Assembly (NCBI GenBank): GCA_039817415.1
Contig: JBCBVV010000032.1
Coordinates: forward strand, 17,092 to 81,091
Direction of reading: 5' to 3'
DNA length: 64,000 nt
Source: JALEFZ01 sp039817415
GTDB taxonomy: Bacteria; Bacteroidota; Bacteroidia; J057
In this document: positions 18,481-27,490 of the stretch, one piece after another
Numbering within the stretch: the stretch's first letter is position 1
How the letters are laid out: each line of letters opens with the position of its first letter
Notes under the pieces: model-generated
What the model saw: only the letters and a program-made list of their open reading frames with translations
Told to the model about the DNA's origin: nothing
Database searches by the model: none
Position numbers and translations under genes: made by a program

Positions 18481-20883
18481 ATGAAAAATTTCCTACTCAG
18501 ACTCCATTCCTTTTTAGGGTGCCTCATGCTTGGCACGCTCTTACTTGCACAGAACCCTAGTTTTTTTGAGGACAGTAATCAGGATGGGTATTATGACTCC
18601 GGTCTTGCTTTTCCATCGGGCTCAAGCTCACTCTTGCAAGCCGGGCCTAGCGGAGATAAAATTCCGACTACGGATCAATTCGTTTATAGTGGAGATAATG
18701 CATTAGCGTTGAGTTGGACTTCAAGAGCCGGTGGGGATTGGGCAGCCTTGGTGATTGCCCCCGGCTTCCCTTTCCAGAATATTGCCAACCAAGACTATCT
18801 AAGTTTCTGGCTGTATAGCGAAGACAGTTTGGCTCCCTCAGAAATGCCTCTCTTATACTTCGAAGGGGCACCTAACAATGTTAAGAGTTCAAGACTTCCC
18901 TTGTCATTGTTTCTGGAAGGCCTTTCAGCCCAAAATTGGACGCAGGTATTGGTCCCACTGGACACCTTTTTTAATGACCCCAATCAGACCAACATAAATT
19001 TCTCTCAGACGAAGGCTGTTATTTTTGGACAGGATGCTTCAGATGGTGTAATGCATACGATTTATGTAGATGAGGTAAAAACGTTTACAGCGGCTGCTGT
19101 CAATGAAGCTGTCAACCCACCTACTGATTTTATCGCAACTGGCTATGATAGCCATGTGGAGTTGGCTTGGCGGCTAAATACAGATGCAGCAACTGTTGGT
19201 TATCACATTTATCGTTCGGATAATCAAGGAGGAAGCTTTCGTTTTTACAGGTATATGTCAAATGTTGACAGCCTATTCATAGATTTTGTAGGTCATGGAG
19301 ATACGACCTCTTATCAATATAGAATTGCCGCCATCAATGGTGGGGGAAAAGAATCCGCCTTTAGCCCTGTAGAATCTGCTCAAACTAGCGCCTTTAGCGA
19401 AGAGGAAATGCTGGATATGGTTCAGCGTTATACCTTTCGATACTTTTATGACTTTGCCCATCCCGTTTCTGGCTTAAGCCGTGAAAGGAGCACTTCAGAT
19501 GATTTGGTAACGATAGGTGGAAGTGGATTTGGAGTTATGGCCTTGCTTGTAGGGATAGAACGCGATTTTATCACGAGAGCTGAAGGAAAAGAGCGTATCC
19601 AGAAAATGGTAGACTTTCTCAAAACAGCTGACCGTTTTCATGGAGCATGGCCTCATTGGATGTCGGGAACGACTGGGGAAGTGATTCCTTTTAGTCCGCT
19701 AGATGATGGAGGGGATCTCGTGGAAACTGCCTTTATGGTTCAAGGCTTATTGACAGCGAGAGCGTATTTTGACCAGCCTGACGACTCAACACTGAGATCG
19801 GATATAACAGCTTTATGGCATGGAGTAGAATGGAATTGGTACAGAAGGCAAGTTCAGAAGGTGTTGTATTGGCATTGGTCCCCCAATTTTGGTTGGCAAA
19901 TCAACCTGCCTATTCGAGGCTTCAATGAAACACACATCGTTTACCTATTGGCTATTGCCTCGCCTACCCATCCTGTTCCAGCTGGACTATATGATGATGG
20001 TTGGGCCGGAGGAAATTATCTCAACCCTAAGACCTTCTATTCCTTCCCCATCATTGCAGGGACAGACTATGGGGGTCCTTTGTTCTTTGCCCATTATTCC
20101 TACATGGGCTTTGATCCAAGAAACAAAAGAGATGCCTACGCAAATTATTTCGTTCGAAATTACAATCACACCTACATCAACAGGTCTTGGTCTATCCAGA
20201 ATCCTTTGAACCATATAGGCTACAGCAACCTTCTTTGGGGGCTAACAGCAAGCGATAACCCTAATGGCTACCTGGCCCATGAGCCAGGCTTGGGGGGGAG
20301 AGACAATGGAACGATTACCCCAACCGCTTCCATTGGCTCAATCCCTTATGCCCCAGAAATCGTCATCCCTACGATTTATCACATGTATCGAGAATATGGA
20401 AAAGACTTGTGGGGAACAATGGGATTCAAAGATGCCATGAACCTGAATGAAAACTGGTTTGCTTCATCTTACCTAGCCATTGACCAAGGGCCTATTATTG
20501 GCATGATTGAGAATTACAGAAGCCAACTCCTGTGGGATCAATTCATGTCCAATCCAGAGATTCAGACCATGATGCAGGCAGTCGGCTTTGTGGCTGATTC
20601 AGCTCAAGTGAAGATAGAACCTGAGCTTTTTGCCAAAAGGGAAATCAAAGTCTTTCCTAATCCTGCAAAAGAATCCATACAGCTGCAAAGCACTGAAAGC
20701 GGTCAGTTAGCATGGGAAATTTTGGATGCAAATGGACGTCTGCTTCAGAATGGAAAATTGAACATGCTTCAAGGGGAAGCCAAAAAATTGGATATCCCCA
20801 CGACAATTGGAGATGGAATCTATACCCTGCATCTTCAACTGAACAATATATCTGTTTATCAAAAATTGCTGGTTCAACCTTAA
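18481..20883 (+). CDS. Secreted GH144-like glucanase with T9SS sorting domain
   Basis: The start at 18481 gives a signal peptide (MKNFLLRLHSFLGC...). The 800-residue protein has an N-terminal beta-sandwich, carbohydrate-binding-like domain (about 25-205), a fibronectin-III-like domain (about 210-300), a glucoamylase-like (alpha/alpha)6 domain of the PF10091/GH144 type (about 310-690, with 'VQRYTFRYFYDFAHPVSGL', 'GFGVMALLVGIER' and 'AIDQGPIIGMIENYRS'), and a T9SS C-terminal domain beginning 'VFPNPAKESIQLQ'. GH144 enzymes are endo-beta-1,2-glucanases in the characterised cases. The T9SS tail implies export to the cell surface or medium. Substrate is inferred from the family and the neighbouring GH3. 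Confidence 0.8.
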   Translation: MKNFLLRLHSFLGCLMLGTLLLAQNPSFFEDSNQDGYYDSGLAFPSGSSSLLQAGPSGDKIPTTDQFVYSGDNALALSWTSRAGGDWAALVIAPGFPFQNIANQDYLSFWLYSEDSLAPSEMPLLYFEGAPNNVKSSRLPLSLFLEGLSAQNWTQVLVPLDTFFNDPNQTNINFSQTKAVIFGQDASDGVMHTIYVDEVKTFTAAAVNEAVNPPTDFIATGYDSHVELAWRLNTDAATVGYHIYRSDNQGGSFRFYRYMSNVDSLFIDFVGHGDTTSYQYRIAAINGGGKESAFSPVESAQTSAFSEEEMLDMVQRYTFRYFYDFAHPVSGLSRERSTSDDLVTIGGSGFGVMALLVGIERDFITRAEGKERIQKMVDFLKTADRFHGAWPHWMSGTTGEVIPFSPLDDGGDLVETAFMVQGLLTARAYFDQPDDSTLRSDITALWHGVEWNWYRRQVQKVLYWHWSPNFGWQINLPIRGFNETHIVYLLAIASPTHPVPAGLYDDGWAGGNYLNPKTFYSFPIIAGTDYGGPLFFAHYSYMGFDPRNKRDAYANYFVRNYNHTYINRSWSIQNPLNHIGYSNLLWGLTASDNPNGYLAHEPGLGGRDNGTITPTASIGSIPYAPEIVIPTIYHMYREYGKDLWGTMGFKDAMNLNENWFASSYLAIDQGPIIGMIENYRSQLLWDQFMSNPEIQTMMQAVGFVADSAQVKIEPELFAKREIKVFPNPAKESIQLQSTESGQLAWEILDANGRLLQNGKLNMLQGEAKKLDIPTTIGDGIYTLHLQLNNISVYQKLLVQP

Positions 20884-20903
20884 GCTAGGCGTAACATCCT
20901 AGC
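20884..20903 (+). other. Short intergenic inverted repeat
   Basis: GCTAGG-8 bases-CCTAGC directly after the stop of the first glucanase. The stem is only 6 bp with no T tail; it may stabilise the upstream mRNA rather than terminate. Confidence 0.3.
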
Positions 20904-20941
20904 GCATCTTATCAACCTCATTTAACCTAACAAAAATAGCT

Positions 20942-23644
20942 ATGAGAGTACTTCTACTTTTATTCGCATTGCTGGCCTTGTGTGCAACAGGCATTCAGGC
21001 ACAAGTAGTTTATGAAGACTTCGAAAATGGAGCTTCCCTTAACTGGAACGCCATTGATGGTCTCTACAGCGGGGTGGTTACCAATCCCGATTCCAACTTC
21101 GTCAATGGAAGTGATAGCTGTGGATCATACACCAAATCAGGTACAAGTGCCTTTAGCCTTTTCCTTGCTGAAGTAGCTACACCCCTGGATTTGTCCACAA
21201 ATAATGAATTCTCCATTCAGGTCTATTCACCTGTAAGGACCTCCTTCATCTTGAAGTTAGAAGGGCCAAATGGACAAGCCATTGAGGAAACGAAGAACAT
21301 CGCCAATGCCAACGTTTGGCAGGAGTATACCTTCGATTTTAGTGCTGCCGCTTCTTTGGACAGTTTGAACAAGATCATCCTCTTTTTTGATCCTGGGAAT
21401 GGGACAAGTGATGACACCTATTTATTTGACAACCTACAAGCTGGACCAGCCGGACCTTGTGCAGGAACTATGGCAGATCCGGATATCATTGATGACTTTG
21501 AGTGTCAGAGAAACGCCTCTTATGGAGCAGGTTGGGATAACATCGAGGCTATTCCCAACCCAGACCCAACCGGAATCAATACAAGTTCAGACGTAGGAAG
21601 GTATGTTGATCCACAGGATTTGTTTTCTGCCTTGGTTGTGAACTATAACAACCCCATTGACCTCAGCACCAAAAATACCTTCAAGGCAAAGGTATGGGCT
21701 CCCAAAACAGGTACCCTTCTTTTTAAGCTTGAAGGTGGGGTTTCTGCTCCAGCCGAGGTCGATATCCCTGTGACTCAAACCAATACTTGGGTTGAGTATT
21801 CTTTTGATTTTAGCTCTGAGGCCAATGCCAATCACCAAAGTCTGGCTATTTTCTTCAACTTCAATGCTGTTGGGGATTCAGGAGATACCTATTACATAGA
21901 TGACTTGGTTCGAGAAGAAACCCCTTCGGAATTGGCTCTTGAGGATTTTGAGCCTACGGCAAAATTAACTTGGGCACCTTTTAACAATGATCCTAGCTTG
22001 CATGGAACCTACACAGGTCCTATCGCCAACCCTGATGTCAATGGCATCAATACCAGCACCAATGTCGGGCAGTATGCCAAAGGGACGGCGGCCTTCAGTA
22101 CCCTGATTTCTCCTTTGCCACCAAATTTTAGCCTAGAACAATATCCGCAGTTGAATCTTCAGGTAAAACCTCCCGCAGGTGCCACGGAGGTAACTATCCA
22201 ACTATCATCTGTAACCCAAGGAATCAAAGAAGGGAAATTTACCCTTGACGGTTCTGCCGACTGGCAGCAAATCGGTTTAGATTTTAGCGGAAGCAGCAAT
22301 ATAACAGACTTCAATCAGATCAATCTTCTTTTCGAGGAAGGGGTAGCCAATTCTGGTCAGGTATGGTTGTTTGATAATTTGACAATCAGTAGGTCTACGG
22401 TGGATCCATGTTTGGGTGTTGATAGCATTCCTAACATTTTGGACGACTTTGAATGTCAGCGAAATGTAATGTATGGTGCGGGGAATGATGTGTTGGATGT
22501 AATCCTAAACCCTGATTTGAACAACGACAATCCCAGTGAAAGAGTAGGAGAATACAAAGATCCAGCAGATGAATTTTCCGCACTGGTCTTGGATTTTGGC
22601 GCGCCGATTGACCTAAGTGTATTCAATCAGCTGAATATTAAAATTTGGTCAGCAGGTGCCGTTCCTTTGCTCTTTAAATTGGAAGGAGGAACTTCAGCGC
22701 CCGTTGAAGTGGATACAACTGTCTCAGTTACTAACAGTTGGCAGGATTATACGATTGACTTTAGTCCTTATGCCTCAGAAAATCATACCAAGATTGCCAT
22801 TTTCTTCAACGCTGGAGTAGCAAACTCTGGGAATGACATTTACTACATTGACGATTTATCCTTTGGCAGAACGCCTTTTACGGCTTGTATCTCAACCTTT
22901 GAATCTTCAGAATCTACGATTGAAGACTGGGGTATTTTCGCCAACGGGGAACTGGATTCAGTAAGTGTATTTGTCATTCCGAATCCTGATCCTTCAGGAA
23001 TTAACACCAGCTCTACGGTAGGCGTCTTTCAGGAAAGTCCGAATGGCGAAACCTTTGCGGGGATGTTCTCTCGTACCTTACAGGCGCCTATTTCTTTGCC
23101 TAATAACAACAAGACCATTACCATGAAAGTGTGGTCAGATTCTGCCGTAACCTGGGTCATGAAACTCGAGCAAGGAAGAGATGGAGCTGCAGGTTCTGGG
23201 GATGTGTTGGCCGATTATACCACCCCTAACCAATGGGCTACCTTAACATGGGACTTTTCAAGTATTCCTGACGATGCCTTGTACGATAGAATTACCCTGA
23301 TTCCTGGATTTGGAGGAACTCCTACTTCCAAGAAGACACACTATTTTGATGACATTGCCATTGCAGGAGAAAGCTGTAACCTGAGCAGCAACGAAGGGCC
23401 GGTTGCGATATCTTCCTTCAGAATGTATCCCAACCCTGTACAAACTCGCCTATTCCTAGAGGCGGGTAGCAGAATGCAAAGAGCCATTTTATTTGACATG
23501 CTGGGTAAGGTGGTGATGGATCAGGCTATTGAGAAAGCTACTTTCACGGAGTTAGATGTGCAATCTCTTCAAAAGGGGATTTACATCCTAAAGGCCATTG
23601 ATACCAAGGGGAGAATGGCGACCAGAAAATTTGTCAAACAATAG
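20942..23644 (+). CDS. Surface protein of five repeated CBM-like modules with T9SS sorting domain
   Basis: The 900-residue protein has a signal peptide (ending 'GIQAQ') and five homologous beta-sandwich modules of about 150-160 residues (roughly 22-172, 176-330, 335-486, 490-645, 652-805). Recurrent marks are 'DDFECQRN' (modules 2 and 4), 'NPDPTGINTSS...VG' and 'YYIDDL' at module ends. A T9SS C-terminal domain ('MYPNPVQTRLFLEAG') follows. No catalytic residues were recognised. By position between two glucanases and by fold it is probably a surface glycan-binding protein that holds the polymer near the cell. The modules resemble the N-terminal domain of the preceding enzyme. Confidence 0.7.
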   Translation: MRVLLLLFALLALCATGIQAQVVYEDFENGASLNWNAIDGLYSGVVTNPDSNFVNGSDSCGSYTKSGTSAFSLFLAEVATPLDLSTNNEFSIQVYSPVRTSFILKLEGPNGQAIEETKNIANANVWQEYTFDFSAAASLDSLNKIILFFDPGNGTSDDTYLFDNLQAGPAGPCAGTMADPDIIDDFECQRNASYGAGWDNIEAIPNPDPTGINTSSDVGRYVDPQDLFSALVVNYNNPIDLSTKNTFKAKVWAPKTGTLLFKLEGGVSAPAEVDIPVTQTNTWVEYSFDFSSEANANHQSLAIFFNFNAVGDSGDTYYIDDLVREETPSELALEDFEPTAKLTWAPFNNDPSLHGTYTGPIANPDVNGINTSTNVGQYAKGTAAFSTLISPLPPNFSLEQYPQLNLQVKPPAGATEVTIQLSSVTQGIKEGKFTLDGSADWQQIGLDFSGSSNITDFNQINLLFEEGVANSGQVWLFDNLTISRSTVDPCLGVDSIPNILDDFECQRNVMYGAGNDVLDVILNPDLNNDNPSERVGEYKDPADEFSALVLDFGAPIDLSVFNQLNIKIWSAGAVPLLFKLEGGTSAPVEVDTTVSVTNSWQDYTIDFSPYASENHTKIAIFFNAGVANSGNDIYYIDDLSFGRTPFTACISTFESSESTIEDWGIFANGELDSVSVFVIPNPDPSGINTSSTVGVFQESPNGETFAGMFSRTLQAPISLPNNNKTITMKVWSDSAVTWVMKLEQGRDGAAGSGDVLADYTTPNQWATLTWDFSSIPDDALYDRITLIPGFGGTPTSKKTHYFDDIAIAGESCNLSSNEGPVAISSFRMYPNPVQTRLFLEAGSRMQRAILFDMLGKVVMDQAIEKATFTELDVQSLQKGIYILKAIDTKGRMATRKFVKQ

Positions 23645-23653
23645 AAATGGGGT

Positions 23654-23688
23654 GTGAATGGCTCTCCTATGATGGGAGGGCTATTCAC
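23654..23688 (+). terminator. Intergenic hairpin inside the glycan operon
   Basis: Arms GTGAATGGCTCTCC and GGGAGGGCTATTCAC pair with a few G-U or mismatched positions around a 6-base loop, 10 bases after the preceding stop. It may be an attenuator or partial terminator between the surface protein and the second glucanase. It also overlaps the first possible ATG of the downstream frame, which argues for a later start. Confidence 0.5.
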
Positions 23689-23737
23689 ATCTTCCTCAAT
23701 CAAAAGCATCATGGTTTATCAACCAATTATCCAAAGA

Positions 23738-25159
23738 ATGCTCAGGGACCTATTTCTATTCCTTAGTCTATCGTTTGTATTCGCTTCATGTGAATCTGTA
23801 AAATCCTCTCAAGCTCAGCCGTCAATCGAGGAAAAAACGATTGCCACCTTTAGCATAGAGGAACTTCAGAAAAGGACCTTTCAATATTTTTGGGACTATT
23901 CTTCTAATCCCTTTGCTCAAACTCATGACCGTGCCCCCACTCAGAACTTTTACAGCATTGCTGCTACTGGATTTGGGTTGACAAGTTATCTGATTGGGGC
24001 AGAGAAAAACTATGTAACGAGACAGGAGGCAGCAGAAAGAACCCTTTTATGTCTGGAAAAAATGTGGCAAATGCCACAGCATGATGGTCCTACAAAAGTT
24101 AGTGGATACAAAGGATTCTTCTATCATTTTCTGACGATTGACAAGGCAGAGCGATTCAAGGATGTAGAATTAAGCACCATAGATACAGGTCTATTAATGG
24201 CCGGTGTGTTGTCTGCCCAAGTATACTTTGATCAGGAAAATGAGGTAGAGGAAAAGATAAGATCCCTTGCAGACTCACTCTATAGAAGGGTTGAATGGGA
24301 CTGGGCCATGAAGGACAATGGTGTAATGAGCATGGGCTGGCGCCCTGAACGAGGTTTTATTCCCGCCCAATGGGATGGGTATAATGAGGCTATGATTTTA
24401 TTGATCATGGCCATGGGCTCTCCTACTCATCCTATTGAAAAGGGTGCTTGGGAAAAATGGTGTGCGCCCTACGAATGGGGAGAGTTTGAAGGGATTGAGC
24501 ATTTAAATTTTTCTCCCTTGTTCGGCCATCAATACAGCCAGATGTACATTGATTTTCGAGGGATTCAGGATGCTTACATGAGGGAAAAGGGGATTGATTA
24601 CTTTGAAAATAGCCGTCGAGCCACCATGGCCAATAGGGCCTATTGTATCCGAAATCCACATGGATTTGAGGCTTATGATTCTCTCACTTGGGGATTGACG
24701 GCTTGTGATGGGCCCCGAGATACATTGGTTCAAAGGAATGAAGAGGAAATCCGCTATCATACCTATTGGGCGAGAGGGGCATCTTCTCTTCATATCAATG
24801 ATGATGGAACCCTCGCTCCTACTGCTATGCTAGCGTCTATTCCCTTTGCTCCAGATGTTTGTCTGGCAGGGGCACAACATATGTGGAATACCTACGGAGA
24901 CAAGCTAATTGGGGAATATGGGTTCAGAGACGCCTTTAACCTAAGCTATACCTATGGGAGAAATTCTAAAAATGGCACTTCTAACAAAGAAGGCTGGTTT
25001 GATATGGATTACATAGGAATAGACCAGGGACCCATTTTGATCCAGACTTATAACCACCAAACTGAATTTGTCTGGGCACTCATGAAGAAGAGTCCTTACA
25101 TCGTAGCGGGACTTAAAAAAGCGGGATTTACAGGTGGTTGGCTGGATGAGCTCAACTGA
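23738..25159 (+). CDS. GH144-like glucanase lipoprotein
   Basis: With the ATG at 23738 (23711 is also possible) the 473-residue product begins with a lipoprotein signal peptide, hydrophobic core then 'FVFASC', with Cys near residue 19. The rest is a single glucoamylase-like domain of the PF10091/GH144 type ('LQKRTFQYFWDYSSNPFAQ', 'YSIAATGFGLTSYLIGAEK', 'IGIDQGPILIQTYNH'). It has no T9SS tail, so it differs from its paralogue at 18481 in location: probably membrane-anchored in the periplasm or at the surface. It likely processes oligosaccharides before the GH3 enzyme encoded next. Confidence 0.82.
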   Translation: MLRDLFLFLSLSFVFASCESVKSSQAQPSIEEKTIATFSIEELQKRTFQYFWDYSSNPFAQTHDRAPTQNFYSIAATGFGLTSYLIGAEKNYVTRQEAAERTLLCLEKMWQMPQHDGPTKVSGYKGFFYHFLTIDKAERFKDVELSTIDTGLLMAGVLSAQVYFDQENEVEEKIRSLADSLYRRVEWDWAMKDNGVMSMGWRPERGFIPAQWDGYNEAMILLIMAMGSPTHPIEKGAWEKWCAPYEWGEFEGIEHLNFSPLFGHQYSQMYIDFRGIQDAYMREKGIDYFENSRRATMANRAYCIRNPHGFEAYDSLTWGLTACDGPRDTLVQRNEEEIRYHTYWARGASSLHINDDGTLAPTAMLASIPFAPDVCLAGAQHMWNTYGDKLIGEYGFRDAFNLSYTYGRNSKNGTSNKEGWFDMDYIGIDQGPILIQTYNHQTEFVWALMKKSPYIVAGLKKAGFTGGWLDELN

Positions 25160-25210
25160 TGGTATCCCCTTGGTGGATATATTTAGAAGCATTCAACATT
25201 AACACTTCAT

Positions 25211-27436
25211 ATGAAAGTCAAACTTTTACTATTGATTATTGGACTTGGTAGTTACCTGAGCGTATCCGCTCAACCCCTTTCACCTATGGATGAAAGAACA
25301 GCGGAAAGGGTTGATTCTGTTTTGGCTCTGATGACGTTGGAGGAGAAAATTGGCCAAATGACGCTGTTTACAAGTGATTGGGCAATTACAGGACCTACTC
25401 TCCGCGCCAATTACAAGGAGGATATTTTGAAAGCCAGGGTGGGGGCCATCTTCAATGCACACACGGCAACATACAACCGCGAGCTTCAACGCATGGCAGT
25501 TGAGGAAACCCGTTTGGGCATCCCGTTGATTTTTGGCTACGATGTGATTCACGGCTATAAGACGATCTTTCCCATTCCTCTAGGAACAGCTTCTTCATGG
25601 GATATGGAATTGGTAGAAGAAGCCGCCAGAATTGCAGCTGTGGAAGCTTCTGCTGCTGGCTTAAACTGGACCTTTGCGCCCATGGTAGATATCGCTCGCG
25701 ATCCAAGGTGGGGCAGAATTGCCGAAGGAGCTGGAGAAGATCCTTATTTGGGTAGCCTTATTGCACAAGCTCAGGTAAAAGGTTTTCAGGGAGAAGATTT
25801 ATCCGCTGCCCATACGGTAGTTGCTTGTGTCAAGCACTTTGCTGCTTACGGTGCCGCTCAGGCGGGTAGGGATTATCATACGGTCGATATGTCAGAAAGA
25901 CGCCTCCGCCAAACTTATCTCCCTCCCTATAAAGCAGCTTTGGATGCAGGGGCAGGAACGGTTATGACGTCTTTCAATGAATTGGACGGGGTACCGGCTT
26001 CGGGCAATAGCTTCTTGCTAAAAGACATTCTAAGGGAGGAATGGGGCTTTGAAGGATTCGTGGTTACGGATTATACCTCCATCAATGAAATGATTCCCCA
26101 CGGTGTGGTGGCTGATTTGAAGGAAGCTTCTGAATTGGCAGCTAATGCAGGAGTGGACATGGACATGCAAGGGGCCGCCTACTACGATCATTTGATGAAT
26201 TTGGCCAAAGAAGGAAGGGTTTCTCAAGCAGAAATCGATGCCTCTGTGCGCTACATTCTTCGAATGAAATTCGATTTGGGACTCTTTGATGATCCTTATC
26301 GCTATACTAATGAAGAACGCCAACAAGAATTTGTTTTTAGCGAAGCCCATAGAAAAAAAGCCAGAGATATTAGTCGGAAGTCGATGGTCTTGTTAGAAAA
26401 TAAGAAAAACATCCTACCCCTTACCTCCATCAATAAAATCGCACTGATTGGTCCCTTAGGAGATGCCTCCAAGGAGATGTTGGGAAACTGGTATGGAGCA
26501 GGGGATGGCAAGAAAGCAATTAGCCTATTAGAAGGATTGAAAGAAATCTACAAGGGACAAGCCAGTGTACAGTTTGCCAAAGGATGTGAAATCGATAAGA
26601 AGGGAGATCAAAACTTTACCAAAGCCATCAAGGTAGCCTCAAATTCTGATGTGATTGTCGCTGCCGTGGGGGAAGCGGGTTGGATGAGTGGTGAAGCTGC
26701 GAGTAGATCTAAGATTGACTTCCCTGGCGATCAATTGGCCTTGCTAAAAGCCCTTAAGCAAACAGGTAAACCCCTTGTGGTTGTTCTCTTCAACGGAAGG
26801 CCTTTAGAACTCAATTGGCTGTCAGAACATGCAGATGCAGTCTTGGTGGCCTGGTTTCCTGGAACTGAGGCAGGTACCGCCGTTGCGGATATCCTTTCAG
26901 GTGCCTACAATCCTTCCGGTAAATTGCCAGTTACCTTCCCTCGAAGTCTTGGTCAGGTTCCGATTTTTTATAGCGCCAAAAATACGGGTCGGCCTATGGA
27001 CAAGAACAACAAGTACACCAGCAAGTATCTGGATGAAGACAATAGCCCATTGTATCCATTTGGCTACGGATTGAGTTACTCCACCTTCACCTACAAAGAC
27101 TTCCAGATAAATGGGGAAAGCTTCTCTATGAACGAGAAAATAGAAGTTTCTGCCTTGGTCAAGAATACTTCATCGATTGATGGAAAGGAAACGGTTCAAC
27201 TCTATGTTCGTGATAGAGTGGGTTCTGTTACAAGGCCATTACGCGAATTGAAGGGATTTCAACAGATAGAATTGAAAGCAGGTGAAGAGAAAAGGGTCAG
27301 CTTTACACTAACCCAAGATGACTTGGCCTTTTACACCAGAACAATGGAGTTTAAGGCAGAGCCAGGCATGTTTGACGTATGGATTGGGGGAGATTCTAAT
27401 GCCGATTTGGGTGGAATCTTTGAGCTGAAAAAATAA
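25211..27436 (+). CDS. bglX: GH3 beta-glucosidase
   Basis: The 741-residue protein has a signal peptide (ending 'LSVSAQ'), a GH3 N-terminal TIM barrel with 'GIPLIFGYDVIHGYKTIFP', 'KHFAAYGAAQAGRDYH' and the nucleophile Asp near residue 287 in 'GFVVTDYTSIN', a GH3 C-terminal domain with 'EAGWMSGEAASRS' near 490-500 where the acid/base Glu lies, and a fibronectin-III-like C-terminal domain. It should be a periplasmic exo-beta-glucosidase. Next to GH144 enzymes it probably cleaves beta-1,2-linked gluco-oligosaccharides (a GH3/GH144 pairing known from Bacteroides thetaiotaomicron). Confidence 0.92.
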   Translation: MKVKLLLLIIGLGSYLSVSAQPLSPMDERTAERVDSVLALMTLEEKIGQMTLFTSDWAITGPTLRANYKEDILKARVGAIFNAHTATYNRELQRMAVEETRLGIPLIFGYDVIHGYKTIFPIPLGTASSWDMELVEEAARIAAVEASAAGLNWTFAPMVDIARDPRWGRIAEGAGEDPYLGSLIAQAQVKGFQGEDLSAAHTVVACVKHFAAYGAAQAGRDYHTVDMSERRLRQTYLPPYKAALDAGAGTVMTSFNELDGVPASGNSFLLKDILREEWGFEGFVVTDYTSINEMIPHGVVADLKEASELAANAGVDMDMQGAAYYDHLMNLAKEGRVSQAEIDASVRYILRMKFDLGLFDDPYRYTNEERQQEFVFSEAHRKKARDISRKSMVLLENKKNILPLTSINKIALIGPLGDASKEMLGNWYGAGDGKKAISLLEGLKEIYKGQASVQFAKGCEIDKKGDQNFTKAIKVASNSDVIVAAVGEAGWMSGEAASRSKIDFPGDQLALLKALKQTGKPLVVVLFNGRPLELNWLSEHADAVLVAWFPGTEAGTAVADILSGAYNPSGKLPVTFPRSLGQVPIFYSAKNTGRPMDKNNKYTSKYLDEDNSPLYPFGYGLSYSTFTYKDFQINGESFSMNEKIEVSALVKNTSSIDGKETVQLYVRDRVGSVTRPLRELKGFQQIELKAGEEKRVSFTLTQDDLAFYTRTMEFKAEPGMFDVWIGGDSNADLGGIFELKK

Positions 27437-27490
27437 AAGTAGCCAAGCAAGCATGGGCTGATGGCTATTTCCCAAAAAAAGAATGATACT

